Positions 26,427 to 36,995 are shown, numbered from the stretch's first letter. The stretch: 64,000 nt of DNA from JBQDBK01 sp052090825 (GCA_052090825.1 JBQDBK010000003.1:1-64000); one strand, 5' to 3'. Made by a program: numbers and translations. Notes: a model not told the origin generated them from the letters alone.

Positions 26427-26478
26427 TCTCATGGATAAATATTTATTTTTGGGGGGTTAAAAATATTTATCCATGAGA
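26427..26478 (-). repeat. Perfect 18-bp hairpin with C6 loop upstream of thioesterase
   Basis: TCTCATGGATAAATATTT and its exact complement flank a 16-nt loop that reads CCCCCC on the minus strand (GGGGGG on plus). No T-run follows in either direction, so it is not an ordinary terminator. It ends 15 nt before the thioesterase ribosome site and is probably in its 5' leader. Confidence 0.6.
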
Positions 26479-26583
26479 ATATTTTAAGTAGGTAAGTTAA
26501 TTTATAACTTTATAATATATTATAAACAGATTATAAAAAAAGTAAAGAGTTTTTTCATAATTTAAAACTGATTCTACAATGTG

Positions 26584-26633
26584 GAAGATAATAAAAAACC
26601 CAACTAATATTAGTTGGGTTTTTTATTATCTTC
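26584..26633 (-). terminator. Terminator of htrA
   Basis: A 25-bp perfect palindrome whose core is AACCCAACTAAT/ATTAGTTGGGTT, with T6 on each strand. It reaches into the last three htrA codons. Confidence 0.92.
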
Positions 26634-27822
26634 TATTATCTTGATAAATTCTCTTTTGAGCATTTTTATCATCGCCAACTGAGTACTCAGTAAATTTAAC
26701 ATTTACACTACTTTCTTTTCCATCTCTTATAATTTTTACTTCAACACTATCTCCTGCCTTATATTTATAAAGTATAGCTTTTAAAGAATCTGTAGTTGTA
26801 ACATCATCCTGACCTATTTTCGTTATAATATCTCCTACCTTTATACCCGCTAAAGCGGCTGGTGAATTTTCATAACTTTCTACTACGAAAACTCCTTGTT
26901 CTGTATTTATATCTACATTAAATAATCTACTAGCAGCCTGAACATCCACAGAAAGAATTCCCATTGAAACAACCTTGTAATCACCTGTTTTTATAACTTG
27001 TTCAACTATAGGTTTTACATAATTTATAGGTATAGAAAATCCTAGGCCCTCTGCTGTAGACAACTTAACTGTATTAATTCCAATTACTTCTCCCTTAGAA
27101 TTCAAAAGAGGTCCCCCTGAATTTCCTCCATTTATAGAAGCATCTGTTTGTATAAGTCCTGTCATATATCCCCCACCATTAACTTGGCCTACATACCTAT
27201 CAAGTCCTGATATAATGCCTTGTGTTACAGACCTTTGGAAGGCTATATCTATTGGGTTTCCTATGGCTATTGCTGTTTCTCCTATTTCTAACTTACTAGA
27301 ATCTCCTAGGCTGGCTTTTTGTAATTTTTCTCCTTTAGGATCAATTTTAACTATTGCAATATCAATTCCTGAGTCTACCCAAATAGGTTCACCATTTATA
27401 CTACTTCCATTATCTAATATTACTGTACATTCTTTTACTACCTGTCCACTAATCTTTACTACATGGGCATTTGTTAAAATATATCCTTTTTCATCAACTA
27501 TTATACCTGATCCGGTCCCACTAGCTTCAACAGGTCCAAAAAACCCATTATCAACTAAACCTTTTGTTGTTATACCAACAACTGATGGAGTAGCTTTTTT
27601 TGCAACTGCACTGGCAACATTTAAACTATCTTTAGAATTTATAACTACAGGATTAGTATTATCCGCACTATTAACATTTTCTTTTTGCAGAGCATTAGTA
27701 ATAGCTGACCCTAAAACTCCACCTATAAGAGAAAAAACTAAAGCTAAGACTATAATACCTTTGTTGCTCTTCTTCTTAGAATTTTTTTTCTTAGAATTTT
27801 CATATAAATTATTTTCTTCCAT
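26626..27822 (-). CDS. htrA: HtrA-like membrane-anchored serine protease
   Basis: A 398-residue DegP/HtrA protease with a Lys-rich cytoplasmic N terminus and one membrane anchor (about 22-44). The trypsin-like domain has the triad His120 (TNAHVV), Asp154 (SGIDIAIV) and Ser235 (GGNSGGPL). A C-terminal PDZ domain follows (about 280-385, AGIKVGDIITKIG). The extracellular protease domain degrades misfolded exported proteins. It is monocistronic with a strong terminator. No CssRS-type regulator is adjacent. Confidence 0.95.
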   Translation of the reverse strand: MEENNLYENSKKKNSKKKSNKGIIVLALVFSLIGGVLGSAITNALQKENVNSADNTNPVVINSKDSLNVASAVAKKATPSVVGITTKGLVDNGFFGPVEASGTGSGIIVDEKGYILTNAHVVKISGQVVKECTVILDNGSSINGEPIWVDSGIDIAIVKIDPKGEKLQKASLGDSSKLEIGETAIAIGNPIDIAFQRSVTQGIISGLDRYVGQVNGGGYMTGLIQTDASINGGNSGGPLLNSKGEVIGINTVKLSTAEGLGFSIPINYVKPIVEQVIKTGDYKVVSMGILSVDVQAASRLFNVDINTEQGVFVVESYENSPAALAGIKVGDIITKIGQDDVTTTDSLKAILYKYKAGDSVEVKIIRDGKESSVNVKFTEYSVGDDKNAQKRIYQDNRR

Positions 27823-27995
27823 AATACAATATCACCCTTCCTCTTATTTTACTTCTTTCTATATTATACTACTATTATTTTGTGAAAAGATGGTGTTAAA
27901 ATTATTATGTTACTTTGAAATCAAATATCGCAAATATTTGTTATAATAAAATAAATGCTAAAATTAGTTATTAAATTATAAGGGAGCTTTTATTT

Positions 27996-28661
27996 ATGAA
28001 AATAGAATTTATCAAACATTCTTGCTATACAATAGAAACAGAAAACTATTATTTAGTCTTTGATTATATTGGTGGAGCATTAAATATAAACAAAGAGAAA
28101 AAAGTTATTTTTTTTGTAAGCCATCGTCACAGTGACCATTTTCAAGAGATGATATTTGATTTTAAGGCAGATTACTACATTATAAGTGATGATGTTAAAA
28201 TCAAAGAAGATCATAATATTATTTTAATGGGTCCTGATTCTAATAAAAATATTTGTGGGCTTGAAATAAAAACTCATGGTTCCACTGATGAGGGAGTTAG
28301 CTTTTATGTAAAAGTAGATGGAAAAGGCATTATCCACTCTGGAGATTTAAACTATTGGATTTGGGATGAATACACTAAAGAAGATATAGCAAATATGGAT
28401 AAGTGGTTTAAAGGTGAAGTAGATAAATTCATACCTTATGATACTTATCTTGTTATGCTACCAGTAGATCCTAGGTTAAAAGATAATTACTATCTTACAG
28501 CTGAATATTTCCTTGAAAATATCAATGCTAAACATTTCTTTCCTATGCATATGTGGGAAAAATATGAAATATCTGAAAAATTAAAAAATAAGCTTCAAGA
28601 CAAGTTCCCTAATAAAGAAATTCATCTTATTAAGGGTGATAATCAGTTATTTAATCTATAA
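27996..28661 (+). CDS. MBL-fold metallo-hydrolase
   Basis: A 221-residue metallo-beta-lactamase fold protein. The metal motif is HRHSDH; SGDLNYWIWDEY and MHMWEKYE supply later ligands. The N terminus KIEFIKHSCYTIET fits the UlaG/YtnP-like group of small hydrolases. Substrate unknown. It has a GGGAG site and lies divergently from htrA. Confidence 0.85.
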   Translation: MKIEFIKHSCYTIETENYYLVFDYIGGALNINKEKKVIFFVSHRHSDHFQEMIFDFKADYYIISDDVKIKEDHNIILMGPDSNKNICGLEIKTHGSTDEGVSFYVKVDGKGIIHSGDLNYWIWDEYTKEDIANMDKWFKGEVDKFIPYDTYLVMLPVDPRLKDNYYLTAEYFLENINAKHFFPMHMWEKYEISEKLKNKLQDKFPNKEIHLIKGDNQLFNL

Positions 28662-28687
28662 AAAATATTTGAATATAAATATTTTTG
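28661..28687 (+). terminator. Weak terminator after MBL gene
   Basis: AAAAATATT and AATATTTTT form an AT-only stem directly after the stop. A stronger stem lies at 28781-28814. Confidence 0.45.
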
Positions 28688-28780
28688 TGATAATATTATA
28701 TTAATGAAAATTCTTATTAATAAGTTTTTCTTATTTAAGTATAGAGGCTTTAATAATAATTGAAAGTTATTATATATTGT

Positions 28781-28814
28781 AAGAAATGCCTAGCTACTGA
28801 GCTAGGCATTTCTT
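28781..28814. terminator. Bidirectional terminator
   Basis: A 15-bp perfect stem (AAGAAATGCCTAGCT and complement) with a 4-nt loop, at the end of pepD and facing the MBL gene. Confidence 0.88.
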
Positions 28815-30243
28815 ATTTTAAATTTTCCAATAATTTTAAGCTATATTCCCACATTCTCTTAGCTGAAGATATACTAAGCTTTTCTTTAGGAGAATGAACA
28901 TCTTCCATATTTGGTCCAAAAGAAATCATATCACATTTTGGTAAAACATTTTTAAGAATACCACATTCTAAACCTGCGTGTATGGCATTATAATTAGCTT
29001 CTTTCTCAAACATATCAGCATAAGTCTTCATTGCTATTTCTCTTAATTTAGAATTTTTTTCAAATTCCCAAGCTGGATAACTATTAGATATCTTACAATC
29101 AGCTTTGCATAGCTTAGCTAAGTTTAGAAGAATTTCAACAATATAATTCATTTTACTTTTGCTTGAAGATCTTACAGAAGTTACTATATTAATCTTATTA
29201 TCTTCTTCACTTATAATGGCATTATTTAAAGAGCTTTCTACTAAATTCTCAATATCTTTAGACATTGTTACTACTCCATCTGGAACAATTAGTAGAAAAT
29301 CAATTAAATTATCAGTCAATTCGGAAGTAAATACTCCACTTATTTGACTTTCATAAAATTCTATTTCCAAACCATTATCTTCTACTCTGTACTCATCTAC
29401 TATAGCCTCACTTATAACTTCTAGAGATTTTTTTGCTTTTTCTAAATTCTCAACATAAATTAGGCTTGTTGCAAGTTCTGGAATCGCATTGTGTTTTGTC
29501 CCACCACTTATTTCAGCAATCTGAATCTTATTGTCTTTTCTAACTTCATTTAAAATTCTAGCCATTATTTTATTTGCATTTGCTCTTGCCTTAATTATTT
29601 CCATTCCAGAATGTCCACCTTTTAACCCTGAAATATTAATTCTAAGTCCATTGGCAATTTTATCTTTTTTTTCTCCATAAAAAGAAAAATTAAGTCTAGT
29701 TCCACCAGCACAACTAACAGTAAATGTCCCCTCTTCCTCAGAGTCTATATTTAATAAAATATCCCCACTTAAAATACCTTCTTTTAAAGCAGCAGCTCCA
29801 TCCATGCCAGTTTCTTCATTAGTAGTTATTAAGACCTCCAAGTTAGGATGATTTATAGTATCGCTATCTAAAATAGCAAGAGCATAGGCTACAGCAATAC
29901 CATTATCAGCACCAAGTGTAGTTCCCTTGGCTTTTAAATAATCTCCTTCTATATACATTTCTATAGGATCTTTATTAAAATCATGATTGGAATTTTCTTC
30001 TTTTACACAAACCATATCCATGTGCCCTTGAATAATAACAGTTTTTGAATTTTCATAGCCCTTTGTTGCAGGCTTCTTTATTATCACATTATACTCTTCA
30101 TCTTGTATTACTTCTAAATTTCTTTTTTTAGCAAAATTTACTAAAAAATCAGATACTGCCTTTTCATTCCCAGAACATCTTGGTATCTGGTTTAATTCAT
30201 AAAAATAATCAAATACTTCTTTTGGTTCTATATTTAAAATCAT
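28813..30243 (-). CDS. pepD: Aminoacyl-histidine dipeptidase (PepD, M20 family)
   Basis: A 476-residue M20 zinc dipeptidase with RCSGNEKAVSDFL, the first metal motif QGHMDMV, GTTLGADNGIAVA and TTNEETGMDGA holding the catalytic Glu. AIHAGLECGIL and GPNMEDVHSPKE follow in the C-terminal lid/metal region. This is the PepD/carnosinase arrangement; it cleaves Xaa-His and other dipeptides in the cytoplasm. The ATG has GGGAGG upstream. Confidence 0.94.
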   Translation of the reverse strand: MILNIEPKEVFDYFYELNQIPRCSGNEKAVSDFLVNFAKKRNLEVIQDEEYNVIIKKPATKGYENSKTVIIQGHMDMVCVKEENSNHDFNKDPIEMYIEGDYLKAKGTTLGADNGIAVAYALAILDSDTINHPNLEVLITTNEETGMDGAAALKEGILSGDILLNIDSEEEGTFTVSCAGGTRLNFSFYGEKKDKIANGLRINISGLKGGHSGMEIIKARANANKIMARILNEVRKDNKIQIAEISGGTKHNAIPELATSLIYVENLEKAKKSLEVISEAIVDEYRVEDNGLEIEFYESQISGVFTSELTDNLIDFLLIVPDGVVTMSKDIENLVESSLNNAIISEEDNKINIVTSVRSSSKSKMNYIVEILLNLAKLCKADCKISNSYPAWEFEKNSKLREIAMKTYADMFEKEANYNAIHAGLECGILKNVLPKCDMISFGPNMEDVHSPKEKLSISSAKRMWEYSLKLLENLK

Positions 30244-30308
30244 AAGATCCTCCCTAGTTATTTTTTATTAGATTTATTATATCAGATGAATATATATTAA
30301 GAAAATAA

Positions 30309-30338
30309 AAAACCATCTCACTTAAGTAAGATGGTTTT
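30309..30338 (-). terminator. Terminator after L,D-transpeptidase
   Basis: AAAACCATCT/AGATGGTTTT stem; the minus strand continues into TTATTTTC. Confidence 0.8.
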
Positions 30339-30341
30339 AAG

Positions 30342-31118
30342 TTAAAATACTAATAATTCTTCAGCTTTATATTCTTCTTTTTCCACTATAGGTTGACTTT
30401 TAACTTCTTTTTTAGCTGGGGCAACATATTCAAAGACATTTTGTTTTATACCCCAGTTTGCTAGTTCTGCATCAGTTCCTATCCAAACTGGCATTCCAAC
30501 TTTTGCTCTTGGAAATATAAAAGTTTCGATATCATAATTAAACATTCTAATACATCCATTAGATGAATAAGTTCCTATTTGTCCAGGCTTTATTGTTCCA
30601 TGAATTCCATATCCAGAATAACCTGGAAGGCTAAGACCCATCCATCTCTCTCCTAGTGGATTTTTAGGATCATCAGCTGATACAGGTGTATATTTTCCAC
30701 CCATTCCACCCCAAGCTGGATTTTTGTGCTTATTTGCAATTTTCGCCTTACCTGATGGTGTAGGTGTAGATGAAGTTCCTAAACAAACTGGAAATTTATA
30801 CATAGGTGAATTTCCCTTATAATAGGTTAGTATTTTTTTTGATTTATTAATTACAATCCATTCACCACTAGTTGGTGGATTTGTAATTTCATCTTTAACT
30901 ACCATATTAGGTCCATATAAAACCTTATTAGTCAAATCATTTATTCCACCACTTATGGCTATATTAGATAGGGCTTGAAACTTTTTGATTTCAGCAACTC
31001 TCTGTGCTCCCTTTTTATCCATAAAATTATTCGGCCTAACATATCCTGCACTTACCAAATTTGGTAATAAAACCACAACCGAAAAAACAAAAATTAAAAA
31101 CTTCTTTTTTATATTCAA
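30342..31118 (-). CDS. Secreted L,D-transpeptidase (YkuD family)
   Basis: A 258-residue wall enzyme. Residues 1-24 form a signal peptide (ending VSAG). The YkuD domain lies at about 85-215, with GTSSTPTPSG, the motif His173 (GIHGT) and the catalytic SSNGCIRM with Cys189 and Arg191. It would form 3-3 crosslinks or attach proteins to peptidoglycan. The start is a TTG at 31118, preceded by GGAG; no ATG fits the signal peptide. It is monocistronic. Confidence 0.92.
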   Translation of the reverse strand: MNIKKKFLIFVFSVVVLLPNLVSAGYVRPNNFMDKKGAQRVAEIKKFQALSNIAISGGINDLTNKVLYGPNMVVKDEITNPPTSGEWIVINKSKKILTYYKGNSPMYKFPVCLGTSSTPTPSGKAKIANKHKNPAWGGMGGKYTPVSADDPKNPLGERWMGLSLPGYSGYGIHGTIKPGQIGTYSSNGCIRMFNYDIETFIFPRAKVGMPVWIGTDAELANWGIKQNVFEYVAPAKKEVKSQPIVEKEEYKAEELLVF

Positions 31119-31197
31119 AATAACAACTCCATTTTCTTTTATACTAAGAATAATTTTATATCATAAAAAAAATTTTACAAGTTATATTTTAATTAAA

Positions 31198-34011
31198 CTA
31201 TAATAATTTTTTTAAAAACTGACCTGTATATGATTTTTCTTCTTTAACTATATCTTCTGGTCTACCAGTAGCTATTACTTGGCCCCCGCCATCTCCACCT
31301 TCAGGTCCCAAATCAATTATATGGTCTGCAGTTTTTATTACATCTAAATTATGTTCAATTACAACCACAGTATTGCCCCTATTTACTAACTCATTTAAAA
31401 CTATTAAAAGTTTTCTAATGTCCTCTGTATGCAAGCCTGTTGTTGGTTCATCTAAAATATAGATTGTTTTACCAGTAGGTCTTTTAGAAAGTTCTGTAGC
31501 TAACTTTATTCTCTGTGCTTCTCCTCCTGATAATTGAGTAGAAGGTTGTCCTAATTTAATATAAGAAAGACCTACATCCTTTAGAGTTTGAACTTTTTTT
31601 AAGACTCTATTATGATTTTCAAAAAAATCAATAGCTTCCTCAACTGTCATATCTAAAATTTCAGAGATATCTTTACCCTTAAATTTAACTTGTAGAGTCT
31701 CTCTATTATATCTTTTACCCTTACAAACTTCGCAAGGAACATATACATCAGGTAAAAAGTGCATCTCTACCTTAATAATTCCATCACCCTTACAAGCCTC
31801 ACATCTTCCACCCTTAACATTAAAGGAAAATCTACCTTTTTTATAACCTCTAATCTTAGCTTCATTTGTCATAGCAAAAATATCTCTTATCAAATCAAAG
31901 GTTCCCGTATAAGTTGCAGGATTTGATCTTGGAGTACGACCTATTGGTGATTGATCTATATCTACTACTTTGTCAACTAAGTCTAAACCCTCAATTCCAT
32001 CATGTAGACCTGGTTTTATTCTAGCTCCATTTAAAGAATGGGCTAAAGACTTATAAAGTATCTCATTTATAAGGGAACTCTTTCCACTTCCAGATACTCC
32101 AGTTACAGCAATAAACTGTCTAAGAGGGATTTCAACATCAATATTTTTAAGGTTATTTTCTCTTGCCCCTTTAATTTTTATACTTTCTCCACTATAAGGT
32201 CTTCTATTTTTTGGCACCTCTATCTTCTTTCTGCCAGATAAATAAGCGCCTGTTATAGAATCCTCAACCTTCATTATTTCCTCAGCACTTCCTTGGGCAA
32301 TTATCTTTCCTCCGCCTATACCAGCTAAAGGACCAATATCTACAATTTGATCTGCCATCCACATAGTATCTTCATCATGCTCTACTACTATTAAAGTGTT
32401 GCCAATATCAGTCAAATTTCTTAAAGTTTTTAAAAGCATTGCATTGTCCCTTTGATGAAGTCCTATACTAGGTTCATCTAAGACATATATAACCCCAACA
32501 AGTTGAGAACCTATCTGAGTGGCAAGCCTAATTCTTTGCGCCTCCCCACCAGACAAGGTTCCACTCATCCTGGCTAAACTTAAATAATTTAAGCCTACAT
32601 CATTTAAAAAATTAAGTCTAGCCTTAATTTCCTTTAAAACTTCACTAGCTATAACCATTTCTTTTTGGGACAATTCTAAATTATCAAAAAATTCAATTGC
32701 CTTACTTATAGATAATTTTGTTAGCTCATAAATGTTTAAACCATTGATTTTAACAGATAGAGATGATTCTCTAAGTCTTGCTCCATGACATTTAGGACAA
32801 GGCTCATTATTCATAAACTCTTCTATTCTACCCAACATTGAAGAAGAACTTGTCTCTAGGTATCTTCTTTTTAAGTTGTGTACTATACCTTCAAAATTTC
32901 CATTATAAGTTTTTTGACCTGTAAAATGAGAATCAAATTTAAACTTTAAGTTTTTATCGCTCCCATATAAAAGAGCATCCATAAAGTCCTTAGGTGCATC
33001 CTTTATTGGCTTCTTAGTACTAAAACCATAAGCTTTAGCCAAGGCCCTAATCATTTGATTATAATAGGTTCCCTCTGCTGTAGAATAAGATGCAATTGCC
33101 CCTTCTTCTATAGATAAATTTTTATTTGGTATAACCAAATCAGGATCAACTTCTTTAGAAAATCCAAGCCCATTACAAGCAGGGCAAGCCCCTATAGGAG
33201 TATTAAAAGAAAAAGACCTAGGAGTTATTTCTTCTATTACAATATCACATTCAGGGCAGGCCAATTTTGAAGAAAAGGTCATTCTTTCCCCATCTATAAC
33301 ATCAATATTAACCATTCCCTCAGACTCTCTAAGAGCAAGTTCTAAAGATTCTGTAAGTCTAGATTCTATTCCTTCCCTAATCACCAACCTATCTATTACT
33401 ATCTCAATATCATGAGTCTTGTTCTTATCAAGTGCTATATCCTCAGATATATCATAAAGTTCGCCATCAACTAAAACTCTTATATAACCGTCTTTTTTTA
33501 TTTTATCTAGAGTTCTCTTGTGACTTCCCTTTCTCCTTCTTACGACTGGAGCTAGTACTTGAATTTTGCTTCTCTCATCAAGCTCCATTATCCTATCTAC
33601 CATCTGATCTACGCTAAAAGAAGTTATTTCTTTCCCGCACTTTGGACAATAAGGATGTCCTACTCTAGCATATAAAAGCCTTAAATAATCATAGATTTCT
33701 GTTACTGTTCCTACAGTAGATCTAGGATTTTTACTTGTAGTCTTTTGATCTATTGATATTGCTGGACTCATCCCTTCAATATAGTCAACCTCTGGTTTGT
33801 CCATTTGTCCTAAAAACTGTCTAGCATAGGAGGATAAACTTTCAACATATCTTCTTTGACCTTCTGCATATATAGTGTCAAAGGCAAGAGATGACTTACC
33901 AGATCCTGAAAGACCAGTAAAAACTATAAATTTATTTCTAGGAAGAGTAATGTCAACATTTTTTAAATTATGTTGCCTAGCTCCTTTTATAACTATTTTA
34001 TTTTCTGCCAA
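31198..34011 (-). CDS. uvrA: Excinuclease ABC subunit A
   Basis: UvrA is the damage-recognition ATPase of nucleotide excision repair. The 937 residues contain two ABC modules (GLSGSGKSS near the N terminus, GVSGSGKSS in the second half), two LSGGEAQR signatures and zinc-finger cysteine pairs (CPKCGKE, CEACKGDG, CEVCKGK). The start is TTG at 34011 with an AGGTGA site four bases upstream. It lies 9 nt after uvrB, forming the usual uvrBA pair. Confidence 0.97.
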   Translation of the reverse strand: MAENKIVIKGARQHNLKNVDITLPRNKFIVFTGLSGSGKSSLAFDTIYAEGQRRYVESLSSYARQFLGQMDKPEVDYIEGMSPAISIDQKTTSKNPRSTVGTVTEIYDYLRLLYARVGHPYCPKCGKEITSFSVDQMVDRIMELDERSKIQVLAPVVRRRKGSHKRTLDKIKKDGYIRVLVDGELYDISEDIALDKNKTHDIEIVIDRLVIREGIESRLTESLELALRESEGMVNIDVIDGERMTFSSKLACPECDIVIEEITPRSFSFNTPIGACPACNGLGFSKEVDPDLVIPNKNLSIEEGAIASYSTAEGTYYNQMIRALAKAYGFSTKKPIKDAPKDFMDALLYGSDKNLKFKFDSHFTGQKTYNGNFEGIVHNLKRRYLETSSSSMLGRIEEFMNNEPCPKCHGARLRESSLSVKINGLNIYELTKLSISKAIEFFDNLELSQKEMVIASEVLKEIKARLNFLNDVGLNYLSLARMSGTLSGGEAQRIRLATQIGSQLVGVIYVLDEPSIGLHQRDNAMLLKTLRNLTDIGNTLIVVEHDEDTMWMADQIVDIGPLAGIGGGKIIAQGSAEEIMKVEDSITGAYLSGRKKIEVPKNRRPYSGESIKIKGARENNLKNIDVEIPLRQFIAVTGVSGSGKSSLINEILYKSLAHSLNGARIKPGLHDGIEGLDLVDKVVDIDQSPIGRTPRSNPATYTGTFDLIRDIFAMTNEAKIRGYKKGRFSFNVKGGRCEACKGDGIIKVEMHFLPDVYVPCEVCKGKRYNRETLQVKFKGKDISEILDMTVEEAIDFFENHNRVLKKVQTLKDVGLSYIKLGQPSTQLSGGEAQRIKLATELSKRPTGKTIYILDEPTTGLHTEDIRKLLIVLNELVNRGNTVVVIEHNLDVIKTADHIIDLGPEGGDGGGQVIATGRPEDIVKEEKSYTGQFLKKLL

Positions 34012-34020
34012 AAAATCACC

Positions 34021-36003
34021 TTAATCATCTTTCATCTTTTCCATTTCTTCTTTTAATTCTTTAATTTTATCTCTAATTTCAGCTGCTTTTTCAAAATCAA
34101 GTTCTTCTGCAGCCTTATACATCTCAGATTTTAGGGCATCTATCATAGCTAAAATCTCATCATCACTAAATGATTCAACACTGCTGAAGTCTACTTCCTC
34201 TTCAGCTGCAATAGTAGCCTCAATAACATCCCTAACTCCTTTGCTTATAGATTTAGGAGTTATATTATTTTCTATATTATACTTATTTTGAATTTCCCTA
34301 CGTCTATTAGTTTCATCAATTGTTACCCTCATAGACCTAGTAATGTTATCTGCATACATTATTACCCTGCCATCGATATTTCTAGCAGCACGACCTGATG
34401 TTTGTATTAAAGATGTTTCAGACCTTAAAAACCCTTCCTTGTCAGCATCAAGTATTACAACAAGACCAACTTCTGGCAAATCTAAACCTTCTCTTAAAAG
34501 ATTTATCCCTACTAAAACATCATATTTCCCAAGTCTTAAATCTCTTATAATTTCCATTCTCTGAATTGTGTCTACATCAGAGTGCATATAATTTACTTTT
34601 ATACCTATTTCTTTAAAATAAGTTGTTAAATCTTCAGCCATCTTTTTAGTTAAAGTTGTGACTAAAATTCTTTCTCCATTTGCCTTAACCTTTTCAATTT
34701 CATTTATTAAATCATCTATTTGATGTTTTGTAGGACGAACATCTATCTTTGGATCAAGCAAGCCTGTAGGTCTGATAATCTGCTCAACCTTATTCTCTTC
34801 ATGTTCCTTTTCATAAGGTCCTGGAGTAGCCGACACATAAATACATTGGTTCATTATATTTTCAAATTCATTAAACTGCAAAGGTCTATTGTCCAAAGCT
34901 GAAGGTAATCTAAATCCATAGTCTACTAGGGTAGTTTTTCTAGCCCTATCTCCATTATACATTCCCCTTATCTGAGGAATAGTAACGTGAGACTCATCTA
35001 TAATAGTTAAGAAATCCTTTGGAAAATAATCAATTAGAGTATATGGTCTAGAACCAGCTGGCCTTTGAGATAAATGCCTTGAATAGTTCTCTATACCAGA
35101 ACAAAATCCGATTTCTGATAGCATCTCTAAATCATACCTGGTTCTTTGCTCAATTCTTTGAGCTTCCAGTAGTTTCTCTTGATCCTTTAATTCATATATC
35201 CTTTCCTCTAATTCTTTCTCTATTGTTACAAGAGCTCTGTCTACCTTGTCTTGAGAAGTAGCAAAGTGAGATGCAGGATAAATTGCAACGTGCTTCCTAT
35301 ATCCCACAACCTCTCCTGTCAAAGCATTAATTTCAGAAATTCTGTCGATTTCATCACCAAAAAACTCAACTCTTATAGAGTTTTCTGAAGACCAAGCAGG
35401 AAATATTTCTAAAACGTCCCCTCTTGCCCTAAAAGTTCCACGAACAAAATTAACATCATTTCTAACATATTGAATAGAAACCAAGCCTTTCATAACTTCA
35501 TTTCTATCTTTTAACATACCCGGTCTTAAAGACACAACCAAATTTTCATAATCAATTGGGTCCCCTAAACCATATATACAAGACACAGAAGCAACAATAA
35601 TTACATCTCTTCTTTCAAAAAGTGACATAGTTGCTGAATGTCGTAATTTATCTATTTCATCATTTATAGAAGAATCCTTTTCTATAAAGGTATCTGTCTG
35701 AGGCACATAAGCCTCAGGTTGATAATAATCATAATAAGAAACAAAATACTCTACTGCATTTTCTGGAAAAAATTCTTTGAACTCACTAGCTAATTGATAG
35801 GCTAGAGTTTTATTATGAGCAATTACTAGAGTGGGTTTTTGAACCTTTTCAATTATGTTTGCCATAGTAAAAGTCTTTCCAGAACCTGTTACCCCAAGTA
35901 GAGTCTGATGTTTTAAATTATTATTTATTCCCTTAACCAAACCATCTATGGCCTTAGGTTGGTCGCCAGTAGGAACATAGTCTGAATGTATTTTAAATTC
36001 CAT
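34021..36003 (-). CDS. uvrB: Excinuclease ABC subunit B
   Basis: UvrB verifies damage and recruits UvrC. The 660 residues show the Walker A segment GVTGSGKTF, the beta-hairpin YYDYYQPEAYVP, helicase motifs DESHVTIPQ and QTSGRAARN, and a C-terminal UVR motif (EEMEKAAEEL-type, about 620-655). The ATG has an AAGGTGA site. It is the first gene of the uvrBA unit. Confidence 0.97.
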   Translation of the reverse strand: MEFKIHSDYVPTGDQPKAIDGLVKGINNNLKHQTLLGVTGSGKTFTMANIIEKVQKPTLVIAHNKTLAYQLASEFKEFFPENAVEYFVSYYDYYQPEAYVPQTDTFIEKDSSINDEIDKLRHSATMSLFERRDVIIVASVSCIYGLGDPIDYENLVVSLRPGMLKDRNEVMKGLVSIQYVRNDVNFVRGTFRARGDVLEIFPAWSSENSIRVEFFGDEIDRISEINALTGEVVGYRKHVAIYPASHFATSQDKVDRALVTIEKELEERIYELKDQEKLLEAQRIEQRTRYDLEMLSEIGFCSGIENYSRHLSQRPAGSRPYTLIDYFPKDFLTIIDESHVTIPQIRGMYNGDRARKTTLVDYGFRLPSALDNRPLQFNEFENIMNQCIYVSATPGPYEKEHEENKVEQIIRPTGLLDPKIDVRPTKHQIDDLINEIEKVKANGERILVTTLTKKMAEDLTTYFKEIGIKVNYMHSDVDTIQRMEIIRDLRLGKYDVLVGINLLREGLDLPEVGLVVILDADKEGFLRSETSLIQTSGRAARNIDGRVIMYADNITRSMRVTIDETNRRREIQNKYNIENNITPKSISKGVRDVIEATIAAEEEVDFSSVESFSDDEILAMIDALKSEMYKAAEELDFEKAAEIRDKIKELKEEMEKMKDD

Positions 36004-36155
36004 TTTATCACCTTATTTCTTTATACCCGAACATAGGTTTATTATACCATACCTAATCACTAATATATAGTTTATTTATTCTTCTTATACTTGTCTATAT
36101 ACTAGATATATGATACCTTAAATTTAAGATTAATAACTTTTAATTAGGAGGAATT

Positions 36156-36995
36156 ATGAAATATTTTAAACTTAATAATGGAAATAAAATGCCAGCTGTT
36201 GGTTTTGGTTGTTATAAAGTTACAGATAAAGAAATTTTAAGAAAGTCACTTTTAACTTGCAAGAAGGCAGGTTATGAAATGATTGATACTGCTTTTTACT
36301 ATAATAATGAAGAAAAAATAGGAGAAATCCTAAAAGAAGAAAATTTAGACAATAGCTTTCAAATTGCCACTAAAATTTGGCCATCAGACTTTGGTTATGA
36401 TAATACAAAATACGCTGTTGAAAGAGCCCTAAAATCTCTTAAAAGAGATTCCATCGACCTAATGTATCTACATTGGCCTGGCGATGATAGCCAAGAATCT
36501 TGGAAAGTTTTAGAAGAATATTACGAAGAGGGAATCTTTAAAAATATAGGACTTTGTAATTTCTACAAAGATCATTTAGAAAAACTATCAATTACTGCAA
36601 ACATCTCACCTCAAATAGACCAAATAGAAATTCATCCTCTTTTAAATAAAAAAGAACTTGTTGAATATCTTCAGAAAAATAATATACAAGCCCTTGCTTG
36701 GAGTCCTCTTGCTAGAGCTGATAAAAAATTATTTGATTCAAATATTGTCAAAGAAATTTCCAAAAAACATAATAAGACTATTGCCCAAGTTATTTTAAAA
36801 TTTAACCTTCAAAGAGATATTATTGTAATTCCCAAATCTCAAAGCCCTAATAGGATTGCCGAAAATATAGATATATTTGACTTTGAATTAGATAAAGAAG
36901 ATATGGATAAACTTTACTCTCTTAATGAGGACAGACATATTTCAGCAAGTCCCCTAGATCAAAAATGGCTACACCAAGCAAGATATGGAAAATAA
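36156..36995 (+). CDS. Aldo/keto reductase
   Basis: A 279-residue NADPH-dependent aldo/keto reductase with the catalytic tetrad segments DTAFYYNNE (Asp, Tyr), ATKIWPSD (Lys) and LYLHWPG (His). The C-terminal IPKSQSPNRIAEN binds NADPH. It has an AGGAGG site. Its 3' end overlaps the possible first start of pgeF, so the two are coupled. Substrate unknown. Confidence 0.92.
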   Translation: MKYFKLNNGNKMPAVGFGCYKVTDKEILRKSLLTCKKAGYEMIDTAFYYNNEEKIGEILKEENLDNSFQIATKIWPSDFGYDNTKYAVERALKSLKRDSIDLMYLHWPGDDSQESWKVLEEYYEEGIFKNIGLCNFYKDHLEKLSITANISPQIDQIEIHPLLNKKELVEYLQKNNIQALAWSPLARADKKLFDSNIVKEISKKHNKTIAQVILKFNLQRDIIVIPKSQSPNRIAENIDIFDFELDKEDMDKLYSLNEDRHISASPLDQKWLHQARYGK

